Shown here: piece after piece, positions 33,617 through 40,969 of the stretch
Layout: every line of letters starts with the position of its first letter
Position numbering within the stretch: the first letter of the stretch is position 1
Assembly (NCBI GenBank): GCA_039821125.1
Contig: JBCBOR010000003.1
Span: forward strand, 1-64,000
From: Thermohalobaculum sp039821125
GTDB lineage: Bacteria > Pseudomonadota > Alphaproteobacteria > Rhodobacterales > Rhodobacteraceae
DNA length: 64,000 nt
Direction: 5' to 3'
The notes under the pieces: model-generated
The model's input: the letters and a program-made list of their open reading frames with translations, nothing else
Told to the model about the DNA's origin: nothing
Databases searched by the model: none
Program-made: the position numbers and the translations under genes

Positions 33617-33838
33617 TTAGAACCCGAAGCCTTCGAACTTTTTCTTGAATTTCGAGACGCGGCCGCCGGTGTCCAGCAGCTTGGCGCCACCACCGGTCCA
33701 GGCGGGATGTGCCGTCGGGTCGATATCCAACGTCAGCGTGTCGCCTTCCTTGCCCCAGGTGGAGCGCATTTTGACAATCGATCCGTCGGTCATCTTGACG
33801 TCGATCATGTGGTAATCTGGATGAATCTCGTTTTTCAT
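33617..33838 (-). CDS. rpmE: 50S ribosomal protein L31 (bL31)
   Basis: A 73-residue bL31, opening MKNEIHPDYHMIDVKMTDGS and ending with a basic SKFKKKFEGFGF tail. The zinc-binding cysteines of the C+ form are absent, so this is the C- type common in alphaproteobacteria. GGAG seven bases before the ATG at 33838 fixes the start. Confidence 0.95.
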   Translation of the reverse strand: MKNEIHPDYHMIDVKMTDGSIVKMRSTWGKEGDTLTLDIDPTAHPAWTGGGAKLLDTGGRVSKFKKKFEGFGF

Positions 33839-34040
33839 CGCTCGACTCCGGGGCGGGCTGACCGCCGCAACTGTTGTGGTTCTGTCTGAAACTCGTGTCG
33901 CGGCACGGTGTCCGCGAAGACGGCGGTCTATACGGCAATCGCCGAAGCAGGGCAACCCCTCCGAGGTCGCGAATGCGGCGTCGGGTCATCGATGCACCCG
34001 AGGACTTGCCATCTGCGCGGGCAGGGGGCAATCAGCGCCC

Positions 34041-34739
34041 ATGACGGACCCGCTGCGCCTTGTGATCTTTGACGTCGACGGAACGCTTGTGGACAGCAAG
34101 GTGTCAATCCTTGCGTCCATGCGCCATACGTTCGAGGCGGCGGGGTTGCCCGTGCCAAGCCGCGAGGCTGCACTCGGAATCGTTGGGCTGTCCTTGCCTG
34201 AGGCGATGGCTGTTCTCGCACCCGATCAGTCGAAGGCGGTGCAGATGCAGTTGGCTGATGAATACAAACGTGGCCCGGCCTTGCATCGCGAGAACGGCGC
34301 GGCGGTTAATGCCGCACCTCTGTTCCCGGGCGCGCTCGAAACGATCGCAGCGCTTGATGACGCGGGGGTTCTGCTCTCGGCGGCAACCGGGAAGTCGCGG
34401 CGCGGTCTCAACCGGTTTCTCGAGACGCACAGCCTTGAGCGCATGTTCATGGGAACGCAGACTGCTGATGACGCGCCGTCGAAGCCGCATCCTCAGATGA
34501 TTCTGAACTGCCTGGCCGCTACGGGAGTGGATGCCGAGAACACCGTTATGATCGGCGATACCGAATTCGACATGGAAATGGGACGGTCCGCCGGCTGCCA
34601 CACGATTGGCGTCACTTGGGGGTACCACCCGGTCGAGCGTGTGCAGCGTGGCGGCGCGCACCACATCATCAATGACTTTTGCGAACTCGACGGCATCCTC
34701 CGCCAGATTTGGCCAAACGACGGGCTCAGCGAGCCATGA
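34041..34739 (+). CDS. HAD-superfamily hydrolase (phosphoglycolate phosphatase-like)
   Basis: A 232-residue HAD phosphatase with motif I DVDGTLVDS (11-19), a helical cap domain, motif II in LLSAATGKSRRG, the motif III lysine near SKPHPQMI, and motif IV GDTEFDMEMG. It resembles Gph/PGMB-type enzymes but the substrate cannot be told. The ATG at 34041 is the first reasonable start; its stop overlaps the ATP12 start by four bases, so the two are co-translated. Confidence 0.88.
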   Translation: MTDPLRLVIFDVDGTLVDSKVSILASMRHTFEAAGLPVPSREAALGIVGLSLPEAMAVLAPDQSKAVQMQLADEYKRGPALHRENGAAVNAAPLFPGALETIAALDDAGVLLSAATGKSRRGLNRFLETHSLERMFMGTQTADDAPSKPHPQMILNCLAATGVDAENTVMIGDTEFDMEMGRSAGCHTIGVTWGYHPVERVQRGGAHHIINDFCELDGILRQIWPNDGLSEP

Positions 34740-35440
34740 AACGGTTCTGGAAAGCGGCGACTGTCAGCATCGCGGAGGATGGTTGGCAAGTGTTGCTCGA
34801 CGAGCGACCGGTGCGTACCCCCGCGAAGCGACCGTGCATCGTTCCCATCGAGGCGATGGCTGATGAGATCGCAGCGGAGTGGGATGCTCAGACCGACAGC
34901 GTGAACCCGATGTCCATGCCTCTGACACGGGCCGCGAGCACATGCCTCGACCGGGTTGCACCCGAGATGCCGGCGGTGCGGGCCAATGTGGCTGGATACG
35001 GCGAGACGGACCTTCTCTGCTATCGCGCACCACACCCCGAGCCATTGGTGACGCGTCAGGCGGAGGCCTGGGATCCATGGCTGGACTGGTCCGCCGCCGC
35101 GCTCGGGGCGCCGCTGAACGTTGGCACCGGGGTGATGCATGTCGCTCAGCGCGAGCAGTCGCTGACCAATCTGTCGCTTGCGGTCGAGACATGCGGCCCC
35201 TGGACGCTCACGGCGCTCAGTGAGTTGGTGACAATATCGGGATCCCTGGTTCTGGGTCTCGCGGTGCAGCGCGGCTCACTGCCTGCCGCGGAGGCGTGGC
35301 AACTCTCGCGGATCGACGAAGACTGGAACATCGACGAATGGGGCGAGGATGCAGACGCTGCAGCGCTCGCGGAACGGCGCCGCAAGGACTTCATGAACGC
35401 CGCGCGACTGCTGGAAATGTTACCCAGACCCGGCCTCTGA
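34736..35440 (+). CDS. ATP12-family F1-ATPase assembly chaperone
   Basis: A 234-residue ATP12 homologue. The opening MKRFWKAATVSIAEDGWQVLLDERPVRTPAKRP and the later ETDLLCYRAP, WDPWLDWSA and DEDWNIDEWGEDADA segments are characteristic. ATP12 binds the F1 alpha subunit during ATP synthase assembly in mitochondria and alphaproteobacteria. It overlaps the HAD gene by four bases, a pairing also seen in related genomes. Confidence 0.92.
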   Translation: MKRFWKAATVSIAEDGWQVLLDERPVRTPAKRPCIVPIEAMADEIAAEWDAQTDSVNPMSMPLTRAASTCLDRVAPEMPAVRANVAGYGETDLLCYRAPHPEPLVTRQAEAWDPWLDWSAAALGAPLNVGTGVMHVAQREQSLTNLSLAVETCGPWTLTALSELVTISGSLVLGLAVQRGSLPAAEAWQLSRIDEDWNIDEWGEDADAAALAERRRKDFMNAARLLEMLPRPGL

Positions 35441-35489
35441 TCACGAGCGAGTGAGGAAAGTTTTTCAGATCCTCACGCGCTCGAGATCG

Positions 35490-35511
35490 TGTTTCACAGG
35501 CCCGTGAAACA
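35490..35511. terminator. Inverted repeat after the ATP12 gene
   Basis: Eight-base arms TGTTTCAC / GTGAAACA with a 6-base loop, 50 bases after the ATP12 stop and before a small gene. No T-run follows. Could be a terminator or an operator for the small gene downstream. Confidence 0.4.
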
Positions 35512-35577
35512 GCCTCGCAGTTCACATGCAGAGCCCCCACCTCCCTCCCGTGACAAGGACAGTCGGGAGATGAAGTG

Positions 35578-35736
35578 ATGCTCGATACGATTTTCGACAT
35601 GCTGGGCATGCAGAGCGAACAGGACCGCCAGATAGAAGAGTTGAAAGCAATGAAGGATCACGAGTTGGCAGATCTTGGTATCTCACGCGACCAGATCGAA
35701 ACCTTTGTGGCCACGCACACGGCTGTTCCCTCGTAG
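35578..35736 (+). CDS. Small DUF1127-like protein (52 residues)
   Basis: A 52-codon gene: MLDTIFDMLGMQSEQDRQIE, then KAMKDHELADLGISRDQIETFV. The central DHELADLGISRDQI element is the arginine/leucine motif of the DUF1127 (YjiS-like) family, small proteins of alphaproteobacteria, some of which bind RNA and affect carbon or stress responses. GGGAG lies eight bases before the ATG. It is preceded by a hairpin and followed by tRNA-Asp. It is a real gene on ribosome-binding site and motif grounds, though short. Confidence 0.75.
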   Translation: MLDTIFDMLGMQSEQDRQIEELKAMKDHELADLGISRDQIETFVATHTAVPS

Positions 35737-35892
35737 ATCGTTGTTGCGCGCACCGCGACACGGTCGCGCGGCCTCGACCCGACAGCGCAGCGCTTCGTGG
35801 TGCGCTGAAATCTAAAATCCGCGTTGATATCTCCTTGACGCCCGTTGGGGCGTGGCATAGAACGCCGGTCTCCGAGGGCGACCTCGGAATGC

Positions 35893-35969
35893 GCGGTTGT
35901 AGCTCAGTTGGTTAGAGTACCGGCCTGTCACGCCGGGGGTCGCGGGTTCGAGCCCCGTCAACCGCGCCA
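35893..35969 (+). tRNA. tRNA-Asp (anticodon GTC)
   Basis: A 77-nt cloverleaf: acceptor GCGGTTG pairs with CAACCGC, D arm GCTCAGTTGGTTAGAGT, anticodon stem CCGGC/GCCGG with loop CTGTCAC (GTC at 35927-35929), variable loop GGGTC, T arm GCGGGTTCGAGCCCCGT, discriminator G and encoded CCA. Confidence 0.97.
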
Positions 35970-36156
35970 CGTTTCTCCTTAACATTCCATGCATTGATCG
36001 AGAATCCGCCTGTCGGTCGCCGATGCGCGTATTGCCGCGTCGCGTCGCGCCCTTAACCGTTTATTATGCCGTCCAGAGAGACGGTGCGTTGACCTCACTG
36101 ACCTCCGATTGTAGACATCGCCGCAGCGCAGCAAAGCCGCTCAGCCAAGGTGCGAC

Positions 36157-36522
36157 ATGGAAGAACTCCTCCGAGAATACCTGCCGATTGTCATCTTCAT
36201 TGGCATCGCCGTCGCCCTGGGGCTTGTGCTTATGCTGGCAGCGCTCGTGCTGGCGGTGCGCCGCCCTGATGCCGAGAAGATTTCGGCCTATGAGTGTGGC
36301 TTCAACGCATTCGATGATGCGCGCATGAAGTTCGACGTGCGATTTTATCTCGTCGCCATTCTGTTCATCATCTTCGACCTTGAAATAGCAATGCTTTTCC
36401 CATGGGCGGCATCGTTCGGAGCGCTCTCGGATGCGGCCTTCTGGTCGATGATGGTGTTCCTCGCCGTGCTGACCATCGGTTTTGCCTATGAATGGAAGAA
36501 GGGGGCGCTGGAATGGGAGTGA
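36157..36522 (+). CDS. nuoA: NADH-quinone oxidoreductase subunit A
   Basis: A 121-residue three-helix membrane subunit. The DAEKISAYECGFNAFDDARMKFDVRFYLVAILFIIFDLE block is the ND3/NuoA signature (key parts: SAYECGF with the conserved loop cysteine, and FDLEIAMLFPW). It belongs to the proximal membrane arm near the quinone site. AAGG seven bases before the ATG supports the start. It opens a run of 20 co-directional genes and overlaps nuoB by 10 bases. Confidence 0.97.
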   Translation: MEELLREYLPIVIFIGIAVALGLVLMLAALVLAVRRPDAEKISAYECGFNAFDDARMKFDVRFYLVAILFIIFDLEIAMLFPWAASFGALSDAAFWSMMVFLAVLTIGFAYEWKKGALEWE

Positions 36523-37040
36523 CCGCAGCCACGGCTGGCGCGGACAAGGACGTCCTCGCGGCCAACCTCTCAAACGAGCTGGCCGACAAAGGGTTCCTGC
36601 TGACAACGGCTGATGATCTGATCAACTGGTCACGCACCGGGTCGCTCTTCTGGATGACGTTCGGCCTCGCGTGCTGTGCGGTCGAGATGATGCACACCTC
36701 GATGCCGCGTTACGACGTTGAACGGTTTGGTTTTGCGCCCCGTGCCAGCCCGCGTCAGTCGGACGTCATGATCGTGGCGGGGACGCTGACCAACAAGATG
36801 GCGCCGGCCCTTCGCAAGGTCTACGATCAGATGCCCGAGCCACGTTATGTGATCTCGATGGGATCCTGCGCCAATGGCGGGGGGTACTACCACTACTCCT
36901 ATTCCGTCGTGCGCGGTTGCGACCGGGTGGTGCCTGTCGACATATATGTGCCGGGGTGCCCACCAACTGCCGAAGCGCTGCTCTACGGCATCCTGCAACT
37001 GCAGCGTAAAATCCGCCGCACCGGAACGATCGCAAGGTAG
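36513..37040 (+). CDS. nuoB: NADH-quinone oxidoreductase subunit B
   Basis: A 175-residue peripheral-arm subunit carrying cluster N2, the last electron donor to quinone. Ligands are C54 and C55 (LACCAVEMM), C119 (MGSCAN) and C149 (VPGCPPTAEA), all present. The ATG at 36513 overlaps the nuoA stop by 10 bases; the frame's earlier codons lie inside nuoA and are not used. Confidence 0.97.
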   Translation: MGVTAATAGADKDVLAANLSNELADKGFLLTTADDLINWSRTGSLFWMTFGLACCAVEMMHTSMPRYDVERFGFAPRASPRQSDVMIVAGTLTNKMAPALRKVYDQMPEPRYVISMGSCANGGGYYHYSYSVVRGCDRVVPVDIYVPGCPPTAEALLYGILQLQRKIRRTGTIAR

Positions 37041-37048
37041 GCCGCACA

Positions 37049-37651
37049 ATGTCCGAAGCCTTTGAAGAGCTTGGCGAACTGATTGAAGCGGCTCAGCCCG
37101 ACGCCATCGCAGGGTCTCATGTTGCGAACGGTGAGCTAACGCTCAGTGTTGCGGTGAGCGGCCTGCGCCAACTTGTGGCCGTGCTCAGAGACAACACGGC
37201 CTGCGCATTCACGACGCTTATCGACATAACGGCTGTCGACTACCCTGAACGGGAGGACCGCTTCGATGTGGTCTACCACTTCCTCTCGATGCAGCAGAAC
37301 CAGCGCATCCGGCTGAAAATCGCTGTGGCTGAGGACGAGATCGTGCCTTCGATCACCGACCTGCACCCCTCTGCCAACTGGTTCGAGCGGGAGGTGTTCG
37401 ACATGTACGGCGTCATGTTCTCTGGCCATCCGGATCTACGTCGCATTCTCACGGATTATGGCTTCCGGGGTTATCCGCTGCGCAAGGATTTCCCGACCAC
37501 GGGCTACACCGAGGTTCGGTATGACGAGACGCAGAAGCGCGTGGTCTATGAACCGGTCAGCCTTGTTCAGGAATACCGACAGTTTGACTTCATGAGCCCA
37601 TGGGAAGGCGCAGACTACATCCTTCCCGGCGATGAAAAACAGGAGGGCTGA
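37049..37651 (+). CDS. nuoC: NADH-quinone oxidoreductase subunit C
   Basis: A 200-residue 30-kDa subunit of the peripheral arm, separate from NuoD as in mitochondria. The ERE-V-DMYGVMFSGHPDLRRILTDYGF-GYPLRKDFP signature is present (FDMYGVMFSGH, GYPLRKDFP). AGGTAGG precedes the ATG. Its 3' end contains the AGGAGG ribosome-binding site for the inserted small gene that follows. Confidence 0.96.
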   Translation: MSEAFEELGELIEAAQPDAIAGSHVANGELTLSVAVSGLRQLVAVLRDNTACAFTTLIDITAVDYPEREDRFDVVYHFLSMQQNQRIRLKIAVAEDEIVPSITDLHPSANWFEREVFDMYGVMFSGHPDLRRILTDYGFRGYPLRKDFPTTGYTEVRYDETQKRVVYEPVSLVQEYRQFDFMSPWEGADYILPGDEKQEG

Positions 37652-37652
37652 G

Positions 37653-37841
37653 GTGGGCGCGATCCTTGGCTTTCTGATCGTTGCAGCGATCCTCGTGATA
37701 CCGTTCTGGCGGATCCTGCCGCGGGCAGGGCTGCCGGCACCGGTTGCTCTGGTCGCCGTGATCCCGCTCGGCGCGGTGATCCTGCTCTGGGTGTTGGCGT
37801 TCAAACGCTGGCCCCTTGATGATGTATCGGGGAGGTTCTGA
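37653..37841 (+). CDS. Small two-helix membrane protein inserted between nuoC and nuoD
   Basis: A 62-residue protein starting at GTG 37653, six bases after a perfect AGGAGG (37641-37646) and two bases after the nuoC stop. It consists of two hydrophobic segments (about 3-20 and 28-50) joined by RILPRAGLPAP and a short charged tail KRWPLDDVSGRF. An ATG inside nuoC (37632) would add seven charged residues but lacks a ribosome-binding site. Its stop shares an A with the nuoD start. Function unknown; comparable unidentified frames occur in the nuo operons of R. capsulatus and Paracoccus. Confidence 0.75.
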   Translation: MGAILGFLIVAAILVIPFWRILPRAGLPAPVALVAVIPLGAVILLWVLAFKRWPLDDVSGRF

Positions 37842-39052
37842 TGGACGGCTCGGTAACCCTGCAAACCGGCGAACAGCGAATCCGCAACTTCAACATCAAT
37901 TTCGGCCCGCAACACCCTGCAGCACACGGCGTTTTGCGCTTGGTGCTTGAGCTGGACGGGGAGATTGTTGAGCGGACCGACCCGCATATCGGCCTGCTTC
38001 ATCGCGGCACCGAGAAGTTGATGGAGAGCCGGACTTACCTGCAGAACCTGCCATACTTCGACCGGCTCGATTACGTCGCGCCGATGAACCAGGAGCATGC
38101 GTGGTGTCTCGCGATCGAAAAGCTGGTGGGTTGCGAGATCCCGCGGCGGGGCAGTCTGATCCGGGTCCTCTACTCCGAGATGGGGCGCATTCTCAATCAC
38201 CTGCTGAATGTGACCACACAGGCAATGGACGTCGGCGCGCTGACACCGCCACTGTGGGGGTTCGAGGAGCGCGAGAAACTGATGATTTTCTACGAGCGGG
38301 CCTGCGGGGCGCGCTTGCACGCGGCTTACTTCAGACCCGGCGGCGTGCATCAGGATCTTCCGCCCGCGCTCTGCGACGACATATGGCAATGGACTGAAGA
38401 GTTCCCTCAAGTCCTTGATGATCTTGAAGGACTGCTGACTGAAAACCGCATCTTCAAACAGCGCAATGTCGATATCGGTATCGTCAGCCTGGAAGAGGCA
38501 CAGGCCTGGGGCTTTTCAGGTGTGATGGTGCGCGGGTCCGGTTGGGCTTGGGACCTGCGCCGCGCGCAACCCTACGAAACCTACAACGAGTTCGATTTCC
38601 GCATTCCCGTCGGCAAGCACGGTGATTGCTACGACCGATACCTCTGCCGCATGGAGGAGATGCGTGAAAGCGTGAAGATCATGCGTCAAGCACTTGAAAA
38701 AATGGATAAGTGCATCGGACACCCCGTGATGACCCAGGACGGCAAGATGGCACCGCCGCGCCGCGGCGACATGAAGACCTCGATGGAAGCGCTGATCCAC
38801 CACTTCAAGCTCTACACGGAAGGGTTCCGCGTTCCTGAGGGTGAGGTCTATGCCGCTGTCGAGGCGCCGAAAGGCGAATTCGGCGTGTACCTCGTGAGCG
38901 ATGGCACCAACAAACCCTACAAAGTGAAGATCCGCGCGCCTGGTTATCCACACCTCGCGGCGATGGACCATCTCTGCCGCGGTCACCAGCTTGCTGATGT
39001 TTCTGCAGTGCTCGGCTCGCTTGATGTCGTCTTTGGGGAGATCGATCGTTGA
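37841..39052 (+). CDS. nuoD: NADH-quinone oxidoreductase subunit D
   Basis: A 403-residue 49-kDa subunit that forms the quinone-binding cavity with NuoB. It has the NFGPQHPAAHGVLRL opening, PHIGLLHRGTEKLMES, the IGKHGDCYDRYLCR-type motif (KHGDCYDRY) and ends with the conserved LDVVFGEIDR. It starts in the TGATG overlap with the small membrane protein and overlaps nuoE by four bases. Confidence 0.97.
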   Translation: MDGSVTLQTGEQRIRNFNINFGPQHPAAHGVLRLVLELDGEIVERTDPHIGLLHRGTEKLMESRTYLQNLPYFDRLDYVAPMNQEHAWCLAIEKLVGCEIPRRGSLIRVLYSEMGRILNHLLNVTTQAMDVGALTPPLWGFEEREKLMIFYERACGARLHAAYFRPGGVHQDLPPALCDDIWQWTEEFPQVLDDLEGLLTENRIFKQRNVDIGIVSLEEAQAWGFSGVMVRGSGWAWDLRRAQPYETYNEFDFRIPVGKHGDCYDRYLCRMEEMRESVKIMRQALEKMDKCIGHPVMTQDGKMAPPRRGDMKTSMEALIHHFKLYTEGFRVPEGEVYAAVEAPKGEFGVYLVSDGTNKPYKVKIRAPGYPHLAAMDHLCRGHQLADVSAVLGSLDVVFGEIDR

Positions 39053-40146
39053 GCCTGCGCCGCCTTCATTCTGAGCAGCCTGAGAGTTTCGCCTTCACGC
39101 CGGCGAATGCACATTGGGCGAGTCAGCAGATTGCGAAATATCCGGACGGTCGCCAGGCCAGCGCCGTGATCCCGTTGCTGTGGCGTGGTCAAGAGCAGGA
39201 AGGCTGGGTGTCCCGCCCGATGATCGAAGAAGTCGCGCGGATGCTCGATATGGCCGAGATCCGGGTGCTTGAGGTCGCGACATTCTACTTCATGTTCCAG
39301 CTCCAACCGGTTGGGTCGGTAGCACATATCCAGGTCTGCGGTACGACATCCTGCATGATTTGCGGCGCCGAAGACCTGATCGGCGTCTGCAAGGAAAAGA
39401 TCGCAGCCAACCCCCACGAGTTGTCGGCAGATGGCAAGTTCAGCTGGGAGGAGGTCGAGTGTCTCGGCGCCTGCTCGAATGCCCCGATGGCGCAGATCGG
39501 CAAAGACTACTACGAAGACCTGACGGTTGAGAGTCTATCTGCGCTTATCGACGGTTTCGCGAAAGGCGACGTGCCAACGCCGGGTCCGCAGAATGGGAGA
39601 TATGCCTCCGAGCCGTTGGCCGGGTTGACAAGTCTAACCGGCGAGGCTGCCCACAGCGTCAATGCGTCGCTCGATATTGCGGCGCAACAGGGCGACACGG
39701 TCAAGCGGATCGACGGGAGTGAGCCTGTCGCGATCTGGGGTATTGACGGGCCCTCGCAAAAAGCGCCCGACCAAGCGCCGAAGACGGCCAAACGCGCACC
39801 GAAGGCAGCCAAACCGGATCGGACTGACCAAGTGTCCGAAAGTCCGCTTGAGCCCGCCTACATCCCGAAAGACGACGACAAACCCGACCTTTTGACCAAG
39901 GCGCGCGGCGGCGTTCCGGACGACCTCAAGAAGATCAAGGGTATCGGCCCAAAACTTGAGACGCTCTGCAACACGCTCGGGGTCTGGCATTTTGATCAGA
40001 TTGCGTCATGGAGCGACAAGGAAGTCGCCTGGGTCGACCACCATCTTGAGGGCTTCAAAGGCAGGGTGTCGCGCGACGAATGGGTGGCGCAAGCCAAGAT
40101 TTTGGCTGCGGGCGGAGAGACCGAGTTCTCGAAGTCCAGGAAATGA
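39049..40146 (+). CDS. nuoE: NADH-quinone oxidoreductase subunit E with a C-terminal helix-hairpin-helix extension
   Basis: A 365-residue protein; NuoE is normally about 170-240. Residues 1-170 are the thioredoxin-like 24-kDa subunit with 2Fe-2S ligands C97, C102, C138 and C142 (VCGTTSCMICG, ECLGACSNAP). Residues about 175-290 form a low-complexity Pro/Lys/Ala linker. Residues 291-361 form a helix-hairpin-helix module of COG3743 type (DDLKKIKGIGPKLETLCNTL). The frame starts at TTG 39049 with GGGGAG eight bases before it, giving the usual LRRLHSEQPESFAFTPANA opening. The module recurs in the next gene. Confidence 0.93.
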   Translation: MSLRRLHSEQPESFAFTPANAHWASQQIAKYPDGRQASAVIPLLWRGQEQEGWVSRPMIEEVARMLDMAEIRVLEVATFYFMFQLQPVGSVAHIQVCGTTSCMICGAEDLIGVCKEKIAANPHELSADGKFSWEEVECLGACSNAPMAQIGKDYYEDLTVESLSALIDGFAKGDVPTPGPQNGRYASEPLAGLTSLTGEAAHSVNASLDIAAQQGDTVKRIDGSEPVAIWGIDGPSQKAPDQAPKTAKRAPKAAKPDRTDQVSESPLEPAYIPKDDDKPDLLTKARGGVPDDLKKIKGIGPKLETLCNTLGVWHFDQIASWSDKEVAWVDHHLEGFKGRVSRDEWVAQAKILAAGGETEFSKSRK

Positions 40147-40182
40147 TCCGGGGTGGATGTGTTTTTTGGGAGAGGGTGAACC

Positions 40183-40947
40183 ATGGCTGATGTGAACTGG
40201 AAGCAGTACAATTGTAACGTCTGCCGCATGGTGTGCCTGCTCGGAGCGGCGGTTCTCGCGGGGCTGATCGCGACGTTCCTGATCGGCATGGGGCTGTCGC
40301 CGGTGCCACTTGTGCTGATCGTGCTCATCATCTCGGCGGTGTTGCTTTTCGTATTCGATGGCTACTGTGTAGCGAAGGCCAGCGCGCCGATGGCGGCTTC
40401 ATCGGCTGTTGCGAAGGTCCAGGATGAAATCCCTGCTGCAAAAGCTTCTGCGGCCGATACGATGATCGCTAAAGACGCAGCCGATGCTGCTGCCAAAGCC
40501 AAAGAAGATGCCGCAGCGGCCGCTGCTGCGGCGAAGGCTGCCGCCGATGCGAAGGCCGCTGAAGAAGCAGAAGCGGCAGAGACAACTGCTAAGGACGCAG
40601 CCGTCGCCGCAGAAAAGGTCACCGATGGAAGCGCCGAGGGTGCGGATGCCGGGATGCGCCCTGAAGCGCTCGATGGTCCGCGGGATGGCCAGGCCGATGA
40701 TCTGAAGCGGATCAAGGGCATCGGTCCAAAACTTGAGACGCTTTGCCATTCGCTGGGGTTCTATCACTTCGATCAGATCGCCGGTTGGACCGCAGACGAG
40801 ATTGCATGGGTTGATGAGAACCTTGCCGGATTTCGCGGGCGGGTGACGCGCGACGACTGGGTTGCGCAGGCTAAGACGCTGTCGGCTGGCGGTGAGACAG
40901 ATTTTTCGAAGCGTGTCGATGATGGCGCTGTGCCATCGTCTCAGTAG
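40183..40947 (+). CDS. Membrane protein with alanine-rich coil and the same helix-hairpin-helix module as NuoE
   Basis: A 254-residue protein inserted between nuoE and nuoF. Residues 11-18 have a CNVCRMVC cysteine cluster, followed by two membrane helices (about 17-37 and 41-60). Residues 67-150 are an Ala/Lys/Glu-rich, probably helical coil. Residues 172-243 form a module about 70% identical by eye to NuoE 291-361 (DDLKRIKGIGPKLETLCHSL ... WVAQAK). Orientation would place coil and module in the cytoplasm, near the peripheral arm. Function unknown; a complex I accessory or assembly protein is the simplest idea. Confidence 0.8.
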   Translation: MADVNWKQYNCNVCRMVCLLGAAVLAGLIATFLIGMGLSPVPLVLIVLIISAVLLFVFDGYCVAKASAPMAASSAVAKVQDEIPAAKASAADTMIAKDAADAAAKAKEDAAAAAAAAKAAADAKAAEEAEAAETTAKDAAVAAEKVTDGSAEGADAGMRPEALDGPRDGQADDLKRIKGIGPKLETLCHSLGFYHFDQIAGWTADEIAWVDENLAGFRGRVTRDDWVAQAKTLSAGGETDFSKRVDDGAVPSSQ

Positions 40948-40969
40948 GCGCAGACAATAGGGCAGCACA

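Noticed and set aside
35812..35994. A 60-codon minus-strand frame over tRNA-Asp
   Set aside because: The LTGLEPATPGVTGRYSNQL pattern is the well-known false protein read from the opposite strand of tRNA genes.
40480..40620. Alanine/lysine-rich repetitive sequence that could be a tandem repeat or CRISPR-like array
   Set aside because: It is the coding sequence of the coil in the membrane protein; no regular repeat unit or spacer pattern is present.
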